Assembly: GCA_008933735.1 (NCBI GenBank)
Contig: WBUL01000023.1
Coordinates: 1-35,295 of the forward strand
Length of the DNA stretch: 35,295 nucleotides
Source: Anaerolineae bacterium
Lineage (GTDB): Bacteria; Chloroflexota; Anaerolineae; Aggregatilineales; J027
Reading direction: 5' to 3'
Below the pieces are notes generated by a model. It was not told where the DNA came from. It saw only the letters and a program-made list of their open reading frames with translations, and ran no database searches. This document shows, piece after piece, positions 1-9,232 of the stretch; position 1 is the first letter of the stretch, and every line of letters begins with the position of its first letter. A program made the translations under genes and the position numbers.

Positions 1-110
1 TTCGCAGCGAATCTTTTTTCCTTCGTTTTCTGGGGTTACCTTCTTGCGTGTGTTGCTTTTTTGGTTGGTTTACCACTCTTCTGCTGTTAAGGTGCCTCGC
101 GCCCCGCAAA

Positions 111-289
111 CAAAAAGCCGATGCTTGCTTCACATCGGCTGACACGCTACGGGTGGGATGTCCCTTTGATTGATTTCCTTACCAATCTATCCCATCTGCA
201 TCACCGCGTCTCGTGTCACCCTCCAGGTTCGCGTTTCATTTTAATAGAGTTGCCCTTTGGTTTGCACCATAAGGCGTTTTGCTCTAGCA
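111..289 (-). ncRNA. Candidate structured small RNA
   Basis: No convincing protein lies between the left edge and the deacylase gene, but the minus strand shows a complete small transcription unit: a promoter (296-325), about 180 nt of sequence and an intrinsic terminator (112-140). The transcript can fold into nested stems visible by eye: 140-146 with 212-218 (TGACACG/CGTGTCA), 155-159 with 189-193 (GGGAT/ATCCC) and 168-172 with 183-187 (GATTG/CAATC), giving a rod with internal loops before the terminator stem. I could not match it to a known riboswitch class, SRP RNA or tmRNA. The length resembles 6S RNA, but that is only a suggestion. Very short reading frames exist inside but none has a good ribosome site with useful length. 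The 5' end is predicted from the promoter. Confidence 0.4.
112..140 (-). terminator. Intrinsic terminator, minus strand
   Basis: A perfect 8-bp stem (AGCCGATG at 116-123, CATCGGCT at 133-140) with a 9-nt loop is followed on the minus strand by a run of five T. It would end the small transcript started at about 289 and also any read-through from the deacylase operon. Confidence 0.75.
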
Positions 290-295
290 GAGTAG

Positions 296-325
296 ATAAT
301 ACCCCGATTCCGGCGTCATCGTCAA
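296..325 (-). promoter_or_regulatory. Sigma70-type promoter for the candidate small RNA
   Basis: On the minus strand a TTGACG -35 box (320-325) and a TATTAT -10 box (296-301) are separated by 18 bp. It lies just after the deacylase stop codon and points away from it towards the terminator at 112-140, so it would produce a short separate transcript. Confidence 0.5.
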
Positions 326-341
326 GGCTTTCATGATAAAT

Positions 342-1481
342 TCATCCCAATTTCTGGATGTTCGTCAAAACAGAGCAAAGGGTCATGCCTTCATGAACCA
401 CCTGAGATTTGCTTATGTTGTTTATCACGCCGGACTCAACAGCGACTACAGGCACCTCGGTCTCTTGATATGCCTGTAGAATGGCTGCAATGACCTCACC
501 CGCCTGAACTTCTTCGCCAACCTGCTTATTCCACAAGATCAAACCACCCGTTGGGGCATAATAACGCTTGTAATCATCGGTATGGCAAACATAGAATGCG
601 CCCTCAGGATCAGTTGCTTCGCCCTCCAGCACTCCTTTAGCGCGTAGATAATTCACAATGCGTTCTGCATCCGTCTGCATGTCAGAGCGATTAATGCTGT
701 CTGCGTCGCCAAATTCAAGCGTGAAGGCTTCCTTGTCAAAATCCGTAAAATCAATCTCCCTCCCCGCCTTCGCATAGGTCTGCTGCAATCGCAACCAGGG
801 CTGCAAAAAGGCTTCATCCAGTACACCACTAAAAGTCTCATCTAGCTGGACAATGTGCCGGATTCCAAAATAACGGGCGGCGGCCAGACACTCTTTGAAA
901 GTGAAATGGTGATACTGAGCGACACTGGCCGTGTGCAAATCAATCAGGCAATCCGCCTCAATCGCCATTTCTTGAATCGTACACGCCAGCTTTACCCCAT
1001 GCCGCAGCCCATATTTTTCTCTTGACTGCTGAAACGCAATCACCGCCTGACGCAGTGCTGCTTTGAAGTCACGGGTGATTGTCTCCAGATCGGAGTCCAG
1101 GTGGCTGGCAACAAAATCCTCTAAACCCACTTTCTCACCAGCGGCTTTATCCGACACCAGCAGTTGATAAATCCGGTTGAAATTACCGACCACCGTTTCG
1201 TTCGGGTCTGCATAACCGACCTGATAGGTACCAAACTTTGTGTCTAAACCTACCGGATTCACGCTTGGGATCACGGTAATGCTGCCGTGAATGGTTTTTT
1301 GCTGGCGCAATATCCGGATCAGATCGTGCGCTGCCCCGATTCCTGCAATTTCCGGGCCATGAATATTGGCCTGAATGTATACATTTTTGCCGGGTTCGCC
1401 AGTAAATCGAAAAACATGAATAGACTGCTGTGCGCCAGAAGCCGTCACGCGCATGGGAATGGTTTCACGAGTCATTTGCAT
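342..1481 (-). CDS. Succinylglutamate desuccinylase/aspartoacylase-family zinc hydrolase
   Basis: A 379-residue protein of the AstE/AspA branch of the M14 metallocarboxypeptidase fold, cytoplasmic, expected to cleave an N-acyl amino acid or related amide; the substrate cannot be told from sequence. Zinc ligands are visible as HGPE (His41, Glu44) and His183 in IDLHTA, and the catalytic Glu is probably Glu256 in TLEFG. The C-terminal ~90 residues form the usual beta-rich lipoyl-like domain of the family. The start ATG shares one base with the stop of the upstream small gene (TGATG), so the two are likely translationally coupled. Length is normal for the family. Family assignment is firm; AstE itself (arginine succinyltransferase pathway) is not supported because no ast genes are nearby. 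Confidence 0.85.
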   Translation of the reverse strand: MQMTRETIPMRVTASGAQQSIHVFRFTGEPGKNVYIQANIHGPEIAGIGAAHDLIRILRQQKTIHGSITVIPSVNPVGLDTKFGTYQVGYADPNETVVGNFNRIYQLLVSDKAAGEKVGLEDFVASHLDSDLETITRDFKAALRQAVIAFQQSREKYGLRHGVKLACTIQEMAIEADCLIDLHTASVAQYHHFTFKECLAAARYFGIRHIVQLDETFSGVLDEAFLQPWLRLQQTYAKAGREIDFTDFDKEAFTLEFGDADSINRSDMQTDAERIVNYLRAKGVLEGEATDPEGAFYVCHTDDYKRYYAPTGGLILWNKQVGEEVQAGEVIAAILQAYQETEVPVVAVESGVINNISKSQVVHEGMTLCSVLTNIQKLG

Positions 1482-1786
1482 CAGGAGTTCTCCAGAATAT
1501 TTAGAAAGTCATTAACAACATTGTCGGGGTATTCCAGGCAGAAATCGGCGGCGAAGGATTCAATAACTTTGACCCCGTGAAATTTTAATAGGCGTTCCTG
1601 CTTTGGGTCAAAAGATGGTTTCAGAGAATCTACAATTTGCAAAACGCCCCACTTGCCTGCATGACAGACCAGAAAATCCGGTTCGATATTCTGGCGCATA
1701 TCCGTTACCCCCATATCACCTGTCAAAACACGCTCCATCAGTTCTTTCCAGTTGGTCGATTCAACTTCGATGAGATCCGCCTGCAT
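1481..1786 (-). CDS. Small restriction-endonuclease-like protein, probably truncated
   Basis: A 101-residue protein with a central stretch (EPDFLVCHAGKWGVL) and a C-terminal pattern (HGVKVIE ... NDFLNIL). Both resemble the ends of longer PD-(D/E)XK-like hypothetical proteins common in cyanobacteria and Chloroflexota. In such proteins the motif after GKWGVL usually carries an acidic residue (LEVDG-like); here it reads LQIVDS, so the active site may be lost. The N-terminal part expected for the full family is missing, and an ORF of 50 codons lies 11 bp upstream in the same direction. No clear ribosome site precedes the ATG. Its stop overlaps the deacylase start. Assignment to this fold is from recalled family patterns only. 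Confidence 0.5.
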   Translation of the reverse strand: MQADLIEVESTNWKELMERVLTGDMGVTDMRQNIEPDFLVCHAGKWGVLQIVDSLKPSFDPKQERLLKFHGVKVIESFAADFCLEYPDNVVNDFLNILENS

Positions 1787-1797
1787 TTGAATCGTTC

Positions 1798-1950
1798 CTA
1801 GAGGATCAAAAAAGGCTTCAAAGGCATGATGCTTGATTCTGTGCGACTTTGTGTGTGGAGCTTACAGGCGAGAAGGGCCGCTGCTTCATCTGTTTGCCCG
1901 CCGTCGATCAGAAATTTCACGATACTGGCGTGGAGGGTATTGTTGCTCAT
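1798..1950 (-). CDS. Small hypothetical protein (50 aa)
   Basis: A 50-codon frame starting at an ATG preceded by AGGACT, ending 11 bp before the next gene on the same strand. The start reads MSNNTLHASIVKFLIDGG and looks like genuine helical protein sequence; the last ~15 residues look less natural. It may be the N-terminal piece of the same ancestral gene as the 101-aa frame that follows, split by mutation, or an independent small protein. I do not recognise it. Confidence 0.35.
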   Translation of the reverse strand: MSNNTLHASIVKFLIDGGQTDEAAALLACKLHTQSRTESSIMPLKPFLIL

Positions 1951-2151
1951 AGAAAGTCCTAGAAAAAATATGACCTTTGTCACTACTTTGCTGCCCACAC
2001 CTGAAGGACAATAGGGGTAGAAAAGCCTTCTTGATAGCCTTAGGGCATATCGGCGGCGCACCCGAACCCAACTCTTACTTCAGGGCTTATGCACTTGCAG
2101 TGCTGCCCACCTTGTATGCAGCGTTCGATGGTAACCGATATGTCCTTTTTT

Positions 2152-3690
2152 TTACCCCGTGATTCGGCGCGGACGATATTGAATCGCTTCTGCCAGGTGC
2201 GGCACACTGATGATCCCACTCCCATCTAAGTCTGCAATGGTGCGGGCAAGTTTTAAAATACGATGATAGGCACGGGCGCTCAACTGCATTTTATGCAGCG
2301 TAACCTTTAATAACTGGGCGGCTTCTGGCGTCGTCTGGCAGAAATGTTCGATTTCTTTTGGGCGCATATCCGCATTCGCATGAAGATGAGGCATTCCCTT
2401 AAACCGTTCTCGCTGAAGAATGCGGGCGTGTTCAACCCGCTCTCGCACCTCCTGAGAGCTTTCACCGCGTATTTGTCCTGTCAATTTATCGTAATCAACG
2501 CGCGGAACATCAACGTGAATGTCCAATCGATCTATGATAGGCCCGGAGATTTTTTGTTGATATTTGCGAATCATGGAATCGGTGCAGGTGCAGGCATGGG
2601 TTGGATCGTGAAGATAGCCGCATGGACACGGATTCATCGCGGCGACCAGCATAAAATTTGAGGGAAATTCCAGCGCGACTCGTGCCCGGCTGATTGTTAC
2701 TTTTTTATCTTCTAACGGCTGACGCAGTACTTCCAGGGTGTGAATCCCAAACTCCGGGAATTCGTCAAGAAAAAGGACACCCAAATGTGCCAGCGAGATT
2801 TCGCCAGGACGAGGAATCGTACCCCCTCCTACAAGCCCTGCCTCTGAAATTGTGTGATGCGGGCTGCGGAAAGGGCGATGCGTAATCAGATTGTGGCCGT
2901 TGGAAAGGCTGTCAGCCACCGAATAAATGCGGGTAATTTCCAGCGCTTCTTCCCAGGTCAGACTTGGTAAAATCCCCGGCAGTGCTCGTGCCATCAGCGT
3001 TTTGCCAACTCCCGGCGAGCCGACCATCAGCAAATTGTGAAAACCCGCCGCCGCGACCTCCAATGCTCTCTTTACGTGTTCCTGTCCTTTTATGTCCTGC
3101 ATATCAATCAGGGAATCGGAAGGGGTGTGAAAAAGGCTGTCCCGGTCATCTGAACGGCGGTACGGCGGAATCGGGCTCAGATCATAGAGGTGTTCAACCA
3201 GATGACCGAGTGAGGGGACAGGGATCACCTCAATATTTGGGAGCAGCGCCGCTTCAGGGGCATCTTCTACGGCGACATAGATTTTGTCAAAACCTGACTG
3301 CTGTGCGCTGTAAGCAATCGGCAGCACACCGCTGATATGTTTTACACTGCCATCAAGAGAAAGTTCCCCGATAAACATGGCGTTATCCAATTTGTGAAGC
3401 GGCACTTGATCCGTGACGGCGAGGCAGCCAATCGCAATGGCAAGATCATAGGCCGGGCCAACTTTACGAATATCCGCTGGCGCGAGATTGACGACAAAAC
3501 GCTTCATGGGAAAACGGAGGCCACTGTTTTTGATGGCAGCCCGCACCCGTTCTTTACTCTCCTGTACCGCTGAATCTGGCAGGCCAACAATGATGAACGC
3601 AGGCAGCGCTGTGGGGTTAAAATCAACCTCAACTTCAATGACATGCCCGTCTAAACCGAGGACAGCACAGGCGTAAGTTCTGGCAAGCAT
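2152..3690 (-). CDS. YifB/ComM-family Mg-chelatase-like AAA ATPase
   Basis: A 512-residue cytoplasmic ATPase of the YifB family (ComM in transformable proteobacteria, where it is a hexameric helicase promoting branch migration of recombining DNA). An N-terminal Lon-protease-like domain (about 1-170) is followed by the AAA Mg-chelatase core with Walker A GSPGVGKT (224-231) and Walker B VLFLDE (Asp309, Glu310). A Cys cluster (Cys355, 357, 367, 369) and the C-terminal Mg-chelatase domain follow. I chose the internal ATG because family members begin MLAR...; AGAGGAG lies 10 nt before it. A frame exists 12 codons further upstream but lacks a site. A TATAAT on the minus strand (3715-3720) may be its -10 box, without a good -35. 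Divergent from the LacI-type gene. Confidence 0.93.
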   Translation of the reverse strand: MLARTYACAVLGLDGHVIEVEVDFNPTALPAFIIVGLPDSAVQESKERVRAAIKNSGLRFPMKRFVVNLAPADIRKVGPAYDLAIAIGCLAVTDQVPLHKLDNAMFIGELSLDGSVKHISGVLPIAYSAQQSGFDKIYVAVEDAPEAALLPNIEVIPVPSLGHLVEHLYDLSPIPPYRRSDDRDSLFHTPSDSLIDMQDIKGQEHVKRALEVAAAGFHNLLMVGSPGVGKTLMARALPGILPSLTWEEALEITRIYSVADSLSNGHNLITHRPFRSPHHTISEAGLVGGGTIPRPGEISLAHLGVLFLDEFPEFGIHTLEVLRQPLEDKKVTISRARVALEFPSNFMLVAAMNPCPCGYLHDPTHACTCTDSMIRKYQQKISGPIIDRLDIHVDVPRVDYDKLTGQIRGESSQEVRERVEHARILQRERFKGMPHLHANADMRPKEIEHFCQTTPEAAQLLKVTLHKMQLSARAYHRILKLARTIADLDGSGIISVPHLAEAIQYRPRRITG

Positions 3691-3729
3691 ACAAGAATTG
3701 CTCCTCTGCCGCTCATTATAAAGCATAAT

Positions 3730-3759
3730 TTGACAGCGTGTTTGGGGATTGGTTAGTAT
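3730..3759 (+). promoter_or_regulatory. Promoter of the LacI-type regulator and dynamin operon
   Basis: A perfect TTGACA (3730-3735) is followed after 18 bp by TAGTAT (3754-3759), 28 bp before the regulator ATG. It is the only obvious promoter ahead of the plus-strand run reaching 10439. Confidence 0.5.
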
Positions 3760-3787
3760 GCACTCACTGAAAGCAGGGGGTTGAGCA

Positions 3788-4786
3788 ATGTCAGTTACAA
3801 TGGAGGACGTAGCACGTCATGCGGCTGTGTCCACAGCAACGGTTTCGCGTGTCATCAACAATCCCGATATGGTAAACATTGAAACGCGGACGCGAGTCCT
3901 GCAAGCGATTCAAGCCCTCGACTACCGGGTTAATATTACGGCCCGCAATCTTCGTACCCGGCGCACCCAAAATCTTGCTGTCGTTGTTCCCCATCTTAAG
4001 AATCCATTGATTACGGACATCCTCGAATCACTGGAAAAGGCTGCTTTAGCTGAAGGATACACAACCCAACTGTGTCTGACTTACGGCGATATTGAACGGG
4101 TGCAAAAATATGCGGCACTGCTGGCGGAAAAAAGACGAATTGACGGCGTTGTCGCGGTGGCGGCTACTTTGCCACCGGATATGGTCAAGATGGTGCATAC
4201 GGTTTCGCAAAATACACCTGTTTTGCTGGTTAATCACTCTATTCCTGCGATTCCAGGACTGCTATTTGACTTTCGGGATGCAACCTATCAAGCAGTGCAA
4301 TACCTCGTTCAAAAAGGACATCGCCGGATTGCCTGTTTGAATCTTCCCACTGACTTTTGTTTTCCGGCTAAAATGCGATTGGAGGGCTACCGGCGAGCAC
4401 TGGCTGAGGCGAAAATCCTGGATGAACTGATCTATGAAGCGGATGCCATTGACGATTATAAGGCCAATTGGACACATGCAGTGGAGACGATGCTGGCGGG
4501 GACGGCAACAGCGGTTCTGGCTTATGATGACCGAGTAGCTGTCACGATCTATAAACTCTGTAAGGAACGGGGCATCCGTATTCCAGAAGATTTATCCGTG
4601 ATTGGCTGCGGTGACTTCCCCAGTGGGCAGACGCTTGAACCAACCCTGACCACTATTGGCTTTCCGACTGAGCAAATGGGTGACCGGGCGTTTAACGACC
4701 TACTGGAGCACATCAACAGCGATATCCTTGTTATACGAGAAACGACTTATCTGCCTGTCACATTTATTGAGCGCCATTCCTGTTAG
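3788..4786 (+). CDS. LacI-family transcriptional regulator
   Basis: A 332-residue repressor-type protein. The N-terminal helix-turn-helix and hinge helix (residues 1-55, VTMEDVARHAAVSTATVSRV) are followed by a periplasmic-binding-like ligand domain typical of LacI/GalR proteins, which usually bind sugars or nucleosides. The N-terminal start is that of the family, and GGGGG lies about 10 nt before the ATG. It ends 26 bp before the first dynamin-like gene on the same strand, so it may be the first gene of that operon and may control it, although no sugar transporter is near. Ligand unknown. Confidence 0.9.
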   Translation: MSVTMEDVARHAAVSTATVSRVINNPDMVNIETRTRVLQAIQALDYRVNITARNLRTRRTQNLAVVVPHLKNPLITDILESLEKAALAEGYTTQLCLTYGDIERVQKYAALLAEKRRIDGVVAVAATLPPDMVKMVHTVSQNTPVLLVNHSIPAIPGLLFDFRDATYQAVQYLVQKGHRRIACLNLPTDFCFPAKMRLEGYRRALAEAKILDELIYEADAIDDYKANWTHAVETMLAGTATAVLAYDDRVAVTIYKLCKERGIRIPEDLSVIGCGDFPSGQTLEPTLTTIGFPTEQMGDRAFNDLLEHINSDILVIRETTYLPVTFIERHSC

Positions 4787-4812
4787 AATAGAGGCAAAGA
4801 AAGGATGACCCT

Positions 4813-6663
4813 TTGGCAGAACAACCTAACGTGAAGCCGTCGGATGATTTGTTGTCCCGGGCCGACAGCAAACTGCTGGCGCATTACGCCAAACTTCGAC
4901 GGCAGGAACACGAACTCCTCTCCAAATTGATTGAAACCCTGGAACAGGTCGATAACCTGCCTGAAGACCAGATGGAACAAATGCGTGATGCGCTGTTTCA
5001 TACGGATTATCCTTTTATGATGATGCTGGTAGGGCCATTCAGTTCAGGCAAGTCCAGTTTTATTAACGCCATTCTGGGAGAAAATATCCTGGAAGTAGGG
5101 GCTGTGCCGACGACGGATCATATTCATATCTTGCGACACGGCCCGCAGGTACAGAAGGCCAAAACAGGCGACTCAACGGTGGTCTTTCACCCTAATCCCC
5201 TGCTCGAAAGTCTGAGTTTTGTGGATACCCCAGGGTTGGAATCCGTCTTTGAAAAACATGATGCCATCACACGTAAGTTTTTGCACCGGGCAGATCTGGT
5301 GCTGTTAGTAATGGTCGCAACACGGGTGCTGTCGGCTTCAAATCTGGATTTTTTGCAGGAACTTAAAGGGTATGGCAAGCGCTCTATTATCGTGGTGAAC
5401 CAGGTTGACCTGCTGGAAGAAGAAGACCGCCAGACCGTGAGAAACTTTGTGGAGGAGCAGTCACGCCTGCACCTGGGCTTTGACCCGATCATCTGGATGG
5501 TGTCCTCCAAACAGGCCATGGAAGCGCAGCAGGAAAGGCCCCGTGATGAAATCCTCTATGACCAGAGCGGGTTTGCAGAGATCGAAGAATATCTTGCAGA
5601 GACACTTGGCGACAGGGAGCGGATCAAACAAAAGCTGGAAACACCGCTTTTGATTGCCACCAATGTCCTGGAAAAAGCAGCGACTCAGGTGCAGGAAAAT
5701 CAGGTCACGCTGACCGAGCATCGTAATACACTGAAAAACATCGAGCTTCAGATTGATGAGGCGGCGACCCACCAACGACAGACCGTGGAAAATTCGCTGG
5801 CGGAAATTGACCGTCAGTGGTCAGAAGCAGCGATGCGGGGCAGCGAAGCGATTGGTGAACTGTTCCAGTTTTCGCGGGCATTCAGGCAGATCATTTCCGG
5901 CCTGCTGGAACTTATCGGTATCGCCAGTCTGTTACGACGCATCGGAGGACGCACCCGCGCCGAGGCCGCCTTTGAAAAGCACAATGTGGCGGAAGCCCTG
6001 ACCAAAATTCCCGAAATGGTGGATATGTTGGGCGCACGACTGGAAGGGCGGGATGTGCAGGATCTGGATGATATTGTCCAGTACACGAACAAAAAAATCG
6101 GCGAACTACCGCCAAACCTGAAAGATAAGGTCATCGGCAAAGTTCAGGCACCGATGAACTATGACCGCAGTTTTTTGCGCCGTGTGAGAACGGATCTTGA
6201 TAATATCCTGAATGATGCCCGCCGTTTTGAAACCAAGCGCCTTGACCGCCAACTGACCAACATGCTCATTGTGGCTGCAATCTGGGAAATCATTGTGATT
6301 GCCCTGGCGCTGGCATTTGGAATTCCTGCCGCGCAAAGTGCGAATTCAGGCACGCTGTTTGCCATTTTCGCTGTGATTTTGCTGGCTGCCCTTGCCGGAC
6401 TGGCACTGCTGCCCTTGCGGGGCTGGCTGCTGGAACGAGCGTATAGCAAACGCATGTTTGACCTGAAAGAGCGGTATCATACAATTCTGAACGAAGCCCT
6501 CAAGGAGCAGTTGGCTTACGGCATACAGCTTCGGAAAGATACGACCGCGCCATTTACCCGGTTGATAGAATCTCAGGCTAAGCTGACCGACGAACTGAAA
6601 AATCAGATTGATACCTCCGAACGGGCGATTGAAGATGTGCAAAAAGGACTCGCAATTCTATGA
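4813..6663 (+). CDS. Dynamin-like GTPase 1, membrane-associated
   Basis: A 616-residue bacterial dynamin-family protein, a membrane-remodelling GTPase. G1 is GPFSSGKSS (74-82), the G2 Thr lies in VPTTDH (about 98-103), G3 is DTPG (138-141) and G4 is NQVD (196-199). Long helical stretches follow, then a pair of hydrophobic segments at about 483-535 that should form a membrane hairpin or paddle, and a C-terminal coiled coil. The start is TTG with AAAGG about 8 nt upstream; the ATG at 4805 is out of frame. The stop overlaps the next gene's start as ATGA, so the two GTPases are made together. Paired dynamins that hetero-oligomerise are known in other bacteria; that this pair does so is inferred. 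Confidence 0.88.
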   Translation: MAEQPNVKPSDDLLSRADSKLLAHYAKLRRQEHELLSKLIETLEQVDNLPEDQMEQMRDALFHTDYPFMMMLVGPFSSGKSSFINAILGENILEVGAVPTTDHIHILRHGPQVQKAKTGDSTVVFHPNPLLESLSFVDTPGLESVFEKHDAITRKFLHRADLVLLVMVATRVLSASNLDFLQELKGYGKRSIIVVNQVDLLEEEDRQTVRNFVEEQSRLHLGFDPIIWMVSSKQAMEAQQERPRDEILYDQSGFAEIEEYLAETLGDRERIKQKLETPLLIATNVLEKAATQVQENQVTLTEHRNTLKNIELQIDEAATHQRQTVENSLAEIDRQWSEAAMRGSEAIGELFQFSRAFRQIISGLLELIGIASLLRRIGGRTRAEAAFEKHNVAEALTKIPEMVDMLGARLEGRDVQDLDDIVQYTNKKIGELPPNLKDKVIGKVQAPMNYDRSFLRRVRTDLDNILNDARRFETKRLDRQLTNMLIVAAIWEIIVIALALAFGIPAAQSANSGTLFAIFAVILLAALAGLALLPLRGWLLERAYSKRMFDLKERYHTILNEALKEQLAYGIQLRKDTTAPFTRLIESQAKLTDELKNQIDTSERAIEDVQKGLAIL

Positions 6664-8462
6664 CGAGCATTGTGTTGGAAGGGCCAATCGCTGAACTTAG
6701 GGAGCGTGAAATTCGATGGCTGCATTCGATTTCTGAAAATGCGGGCAAGTTCGGCGACGACGGCCTCAAAGATCGTGACCGAATCCAGAAAAACGCTGAT
6801 GACCTGCGTGATATGTTTTTTATGGTGGTCATCATTGGTGAATTTAACGCGGGTAAATCCACGTTTGTCAATGCGCTTCTGGGCGATGACATGCTGCCTA
6901 TGGGGATCACCCCTACAACGGATGCCATTGAACTGGTGCGGTACAGCCGCGATAAAAGCAGAAATCCGGCGCTTCTTGAAGATGGTACGATTCGTGAATG
7001 GCTGCATCCGAACACTGGCGCACCTGGCGTGGTCATTGTTGACACCCCCGGTACAGGCTCCGTGTTCGCCAAACATGAGCGCATCGCTAAAGAGTTTCTG
7101 AGCCGCAGCGACCTGGTGATTTTCCTGATTTCGGCGAAACGCGCTTTCGCGCAGACGGAAAAACTCTATCTTGAACTCGCCCGCGACTACGGCAAGAAAA
7201 TCATTCTGGTGATTAACCAGGTCGATTTGCTCGAAAAGCGAGAACAAAAAGATGTGCGTGCCTTTGTCAAACAGCAGGTTTCGGAGCTTCTGAATATTGA
7301 TCCCCCCATTTTTATGATTTCCGCCAAAAAGGCGCTCAAGGGTGGGCGCACGGTTGGGTTATTTTCCGGGGCGGGTAATACGGACGAATCCGGTATGGAT
7401 GAGGTGCGTGCCTATCTGAAGGAAGTCTTTGAGAAAGTTCCCCCGGCCAAACAAAAACTGGTGGCGCAGCTCGCTTTTGGCGACAGCATGATTAAAAAGT
7501 ATTCTGGCATCGTCAATCACCGTCTTGATCTGGTGAGCAATGATGAACGACAGGCCAAACAACTGCGCGAAGAACTGGAAAAACAGGCCGGAACGCTTAA
7601 TAATCAGTTGGATACCTCGATGCGCGAACTGGATCGGGTATTCGATCAGATACGGGACCGGGGACGAAAATTTATCACCGATAATCTGTCCTTTAACTGG
7701 TCGATCCGGGTGATGGATCGAGACGAAGCTCGCAAGAAGTTTGAAAACGATGTGGTCGGGTCGGCACTGGAACAAATCAACACAATTTCAGAAGACTATG
7801 TAAATGCAGTAGTGGACAGCAGCCGCCGTTATTGGCGCAGTATCATCGAACGGCTGAACAAACTGGAAGCGCTGTTGAAAGAACAAATCGCTTCACCTGA
7901 TGCTGGCAGCTACGCAGATCAACGAGTTGCTTTACAGGAAGCCATCGCTATTGCGGATGCCCATTTAAAAACCTATACCGAAGACAATCTGGCTGAAGAT
8001 TTGCATGAAATCTTTTCGACCAATATGGTTGGTTTTTCTGCCAGTATTGTGGGAGTAATTGGCGGGATTCTGGCTTTCGCCGTTGGGGCGGCGGCACCGG
8101 GAGCCTTAACTGCAACCGCTGTTGGGGTGGCGCTGGGAATTGTTGCCGCACCGGTGATGCTGGTAGGCGGTGGTGCAGCGGCCTATTCCTATTGGCGCAG
8201 GCTCCGCAATGACGCTTACAAAGAACTGGATTTACGTTTGGAGACACTCAGGAAAAGTTACCATCAAGCCCTCACTGATTTGACTGAACGCGAACGTGCC
8301 CGTTTACTGCAATATGGACAGCAGATTCTCTCGCCAGTCTTCAGCCATCTGGAGGTGCTTGCGGAGAATTACCGTGCCCAGAAAGCCTCGCTGGAAAAAC
8401 TCGCGCAGGACTCAAAAACCCTGCGGCAGGACATAGACAATATCAAGATAGTGACGGACTAG
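6660..8462 (+). CDS. Dynamin-like GTPase 2, membrane-associated
   Basis: A 600-residue second dynamin-family GTPase, clearly divergent from its neighbour. G1 is GEFNAGKST (60-68), G2 lies in ITPTTDA, G3 is DTPG (128-131) and G4 is NQVD (186-189). Helical stalk regions flank a long glycine/alanine-rich hydrophobic segment at about 453-510, and the last 88 residues are a charged coiled coil. It starts at the ATG overlapping the upstream stop (ATGA) and ends 5 bp before the glucokinase gene, so it sits in the middle of a tight operon. It probably acts with GTPase 1 in membrane fission, fusion or repair; the process itself cannot be read from sequence. Confidence 0.88.
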   Translation: MTSIVLEGPIAELREREIRWLHSISENAGKFGDDGLKDRDRIQKNADDLRDMFFMVVIIGEFNAGKSTFVNALLGDDMLPMGITPTTDAIELVRYSRDKSRNPALLEDGTIREWLHPNTGAPGVVIVDTPGTGSVFAKHERIAKEFLSRSDLVIFLISAKRAFAQTEKLYLELARDYGKKIILVINQVDLLEKREQKDVRAFVKQQVSELLNIDPPIFMISAKKALKGGRTVGLFSGAGNTDESGMDEVRAYLKEVFEKVPPAKQKLVAQLAFGDSMIKKYSGIVNHRLDLVSNDERQAKQLREELEKQAGTLNNQLDTSMRELDRVFDQIRDRGRKFITDNLSFNWSIRVMDRDEARKKFENDVVGSALEQINTISEDYVNAVVDSSRRYWRSIIERLNKLEALLKEQIASPDAGSYADQRVALQEAIAIADAHLKTYTEDNLAEDLHEIFSTNMVGFSASIVGVIGGILAFAVGAAAPGALTATAVGVALGIVAAPVMLVGGGAAAYSYWRRLRNDAYKELDLRLETLRKSYHQALTDLTERERARLLQYGQQILSPVFSHLEVLAENYRAQKASLEKLAQDSKTLRQDIDNIKIVTD

Positions 8463-8467
8463 GACTG

Positions 8468-9232
8468 ATGGAAGTTTTAGGAATTGATATAGGGGGGTCA
8501 GGCGTCAAAGGTGCAATTGTGGATGTGAAAACGGGTGAACTGCTGACCAGTCGCTACCGGATTCCCACACCGCACCCTGCCACACCTGAAGCCGTCCTGA
8601 AAACCGTCGAAGAAATCATCGAGCATTTTGAGTGGCACGGTCTGATGGGGGTCGGTTATCCTGGTGTGGTCAAAGGAGGAAAAACCCGCACTGCTGCCAA
8701 CGTGCATGAGCGCTGGATCAACTTCCCGGTGGAGATGGAACTGGAACGTTTTACAGGCCAGCGTGTGCGGGTGATCAATGATGCCGACGCTGCCGGGCTG
8801 GCTGAAATGCGCTTTGGCGCTGGTCGTGACCGGGACGGGGTTGTCGTGATGATTACGCTGGGAACAGGTATTGGTGTAGCGATGTTCACCGACGGCCACC
8901 TGGTTCCGAACCTGGAACTTGGTCATATTGAATTGGGCGGGGAAGATGCTGAACATCACGCCGCCGACAGTGCCCGTGAGCGCGAGGATTTGAGTTGGAA
9001 AAAATGGGGAAAGCGGGTAGATAGATACCTGTACACACTGGAAAAGCTGCTCTGGCCGGACCTGTTTATTATTGGCGGCGGAGTCAGCAAGGACTGGAAT
9101 AAATTTGCCCCGTATCTGGAAAAAGTGAATGTAGAAATTGTTCCCGCTGAAATGCGAAATCAGGCAGGTATTGTCGGGGCAGCGCTGGCAGGTGTGTATG
9201 AAGGCAATATTCACACAATTGCCGTTGAGTAA
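8468..9232 (+). CDS. ppgK: Polyphosphate glucokinase (ROK family)
   Basis: A 254-residue ROK-fold kinase matching strictly or mainly polyphosphate-dependent glucokinases (EC 2.7.1.63), which phosphorylate glucose using inorganic polyphosphate. Visible are the N-terminal phosphate loop DIGGSGVKG (7-15), the catalytic Asp in NDAD (Asn104-Asp105) and LGTGIG (131-136). The basic, aromatic SWKKWGKR and the C-terminal QAGIVGAA are typical of PpgK. Unlike most ROK proteins it lacks the CxCGxxGC zinc motif, also as in PpgK. It starts 5 bp after dynamin 2 and its last 35 bp overlap the next gene. Placement with two dynamins is unusual. Confidence 0.85.
   Translation: MEVLGIDIGGSGVKGAIVDVKTGELLTSRYRIPTPHPATPEAVLKTVEEIIEHFEWHGLMGVGYPGVVKGGKTRTAANVHERWINFPVEMELERFTGQRVRVINDADAAGLAEMRFGAGRDRDGVVVMITLGTGIGVAMFTDGHLVPNLELGHIELGGEDAEHHAADSAREREDLSWKKWGKRVDRYLYTLEKLLWPDLFIIGGGVSKDWNKFAPYLEKVNVEIVPAEMRNQAGIVGAALAGVYEGNIHTIAVE

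Noticed and set aside
1..110. Partial terminator or gene end at the left edge
   Set aside because: TTCGCAGCGAATCTTTTTT could be the 3' arm of a plus-strand terminator, but the other arm lies outside the window.
111..289. Cyclic-di-GMP or other known riboswitch in the left gap
   Set aside because: A GGTGCAAACC-like stretch drew attention, but the conserved bases and arms of known classes are absent and no gene follows within the transcript.
342..1481. Naming the deacylase astE
   Set aside because: Family level is clear but no arginine succinyltransferase pathway genes are nearby and residues do not decide the substrate.
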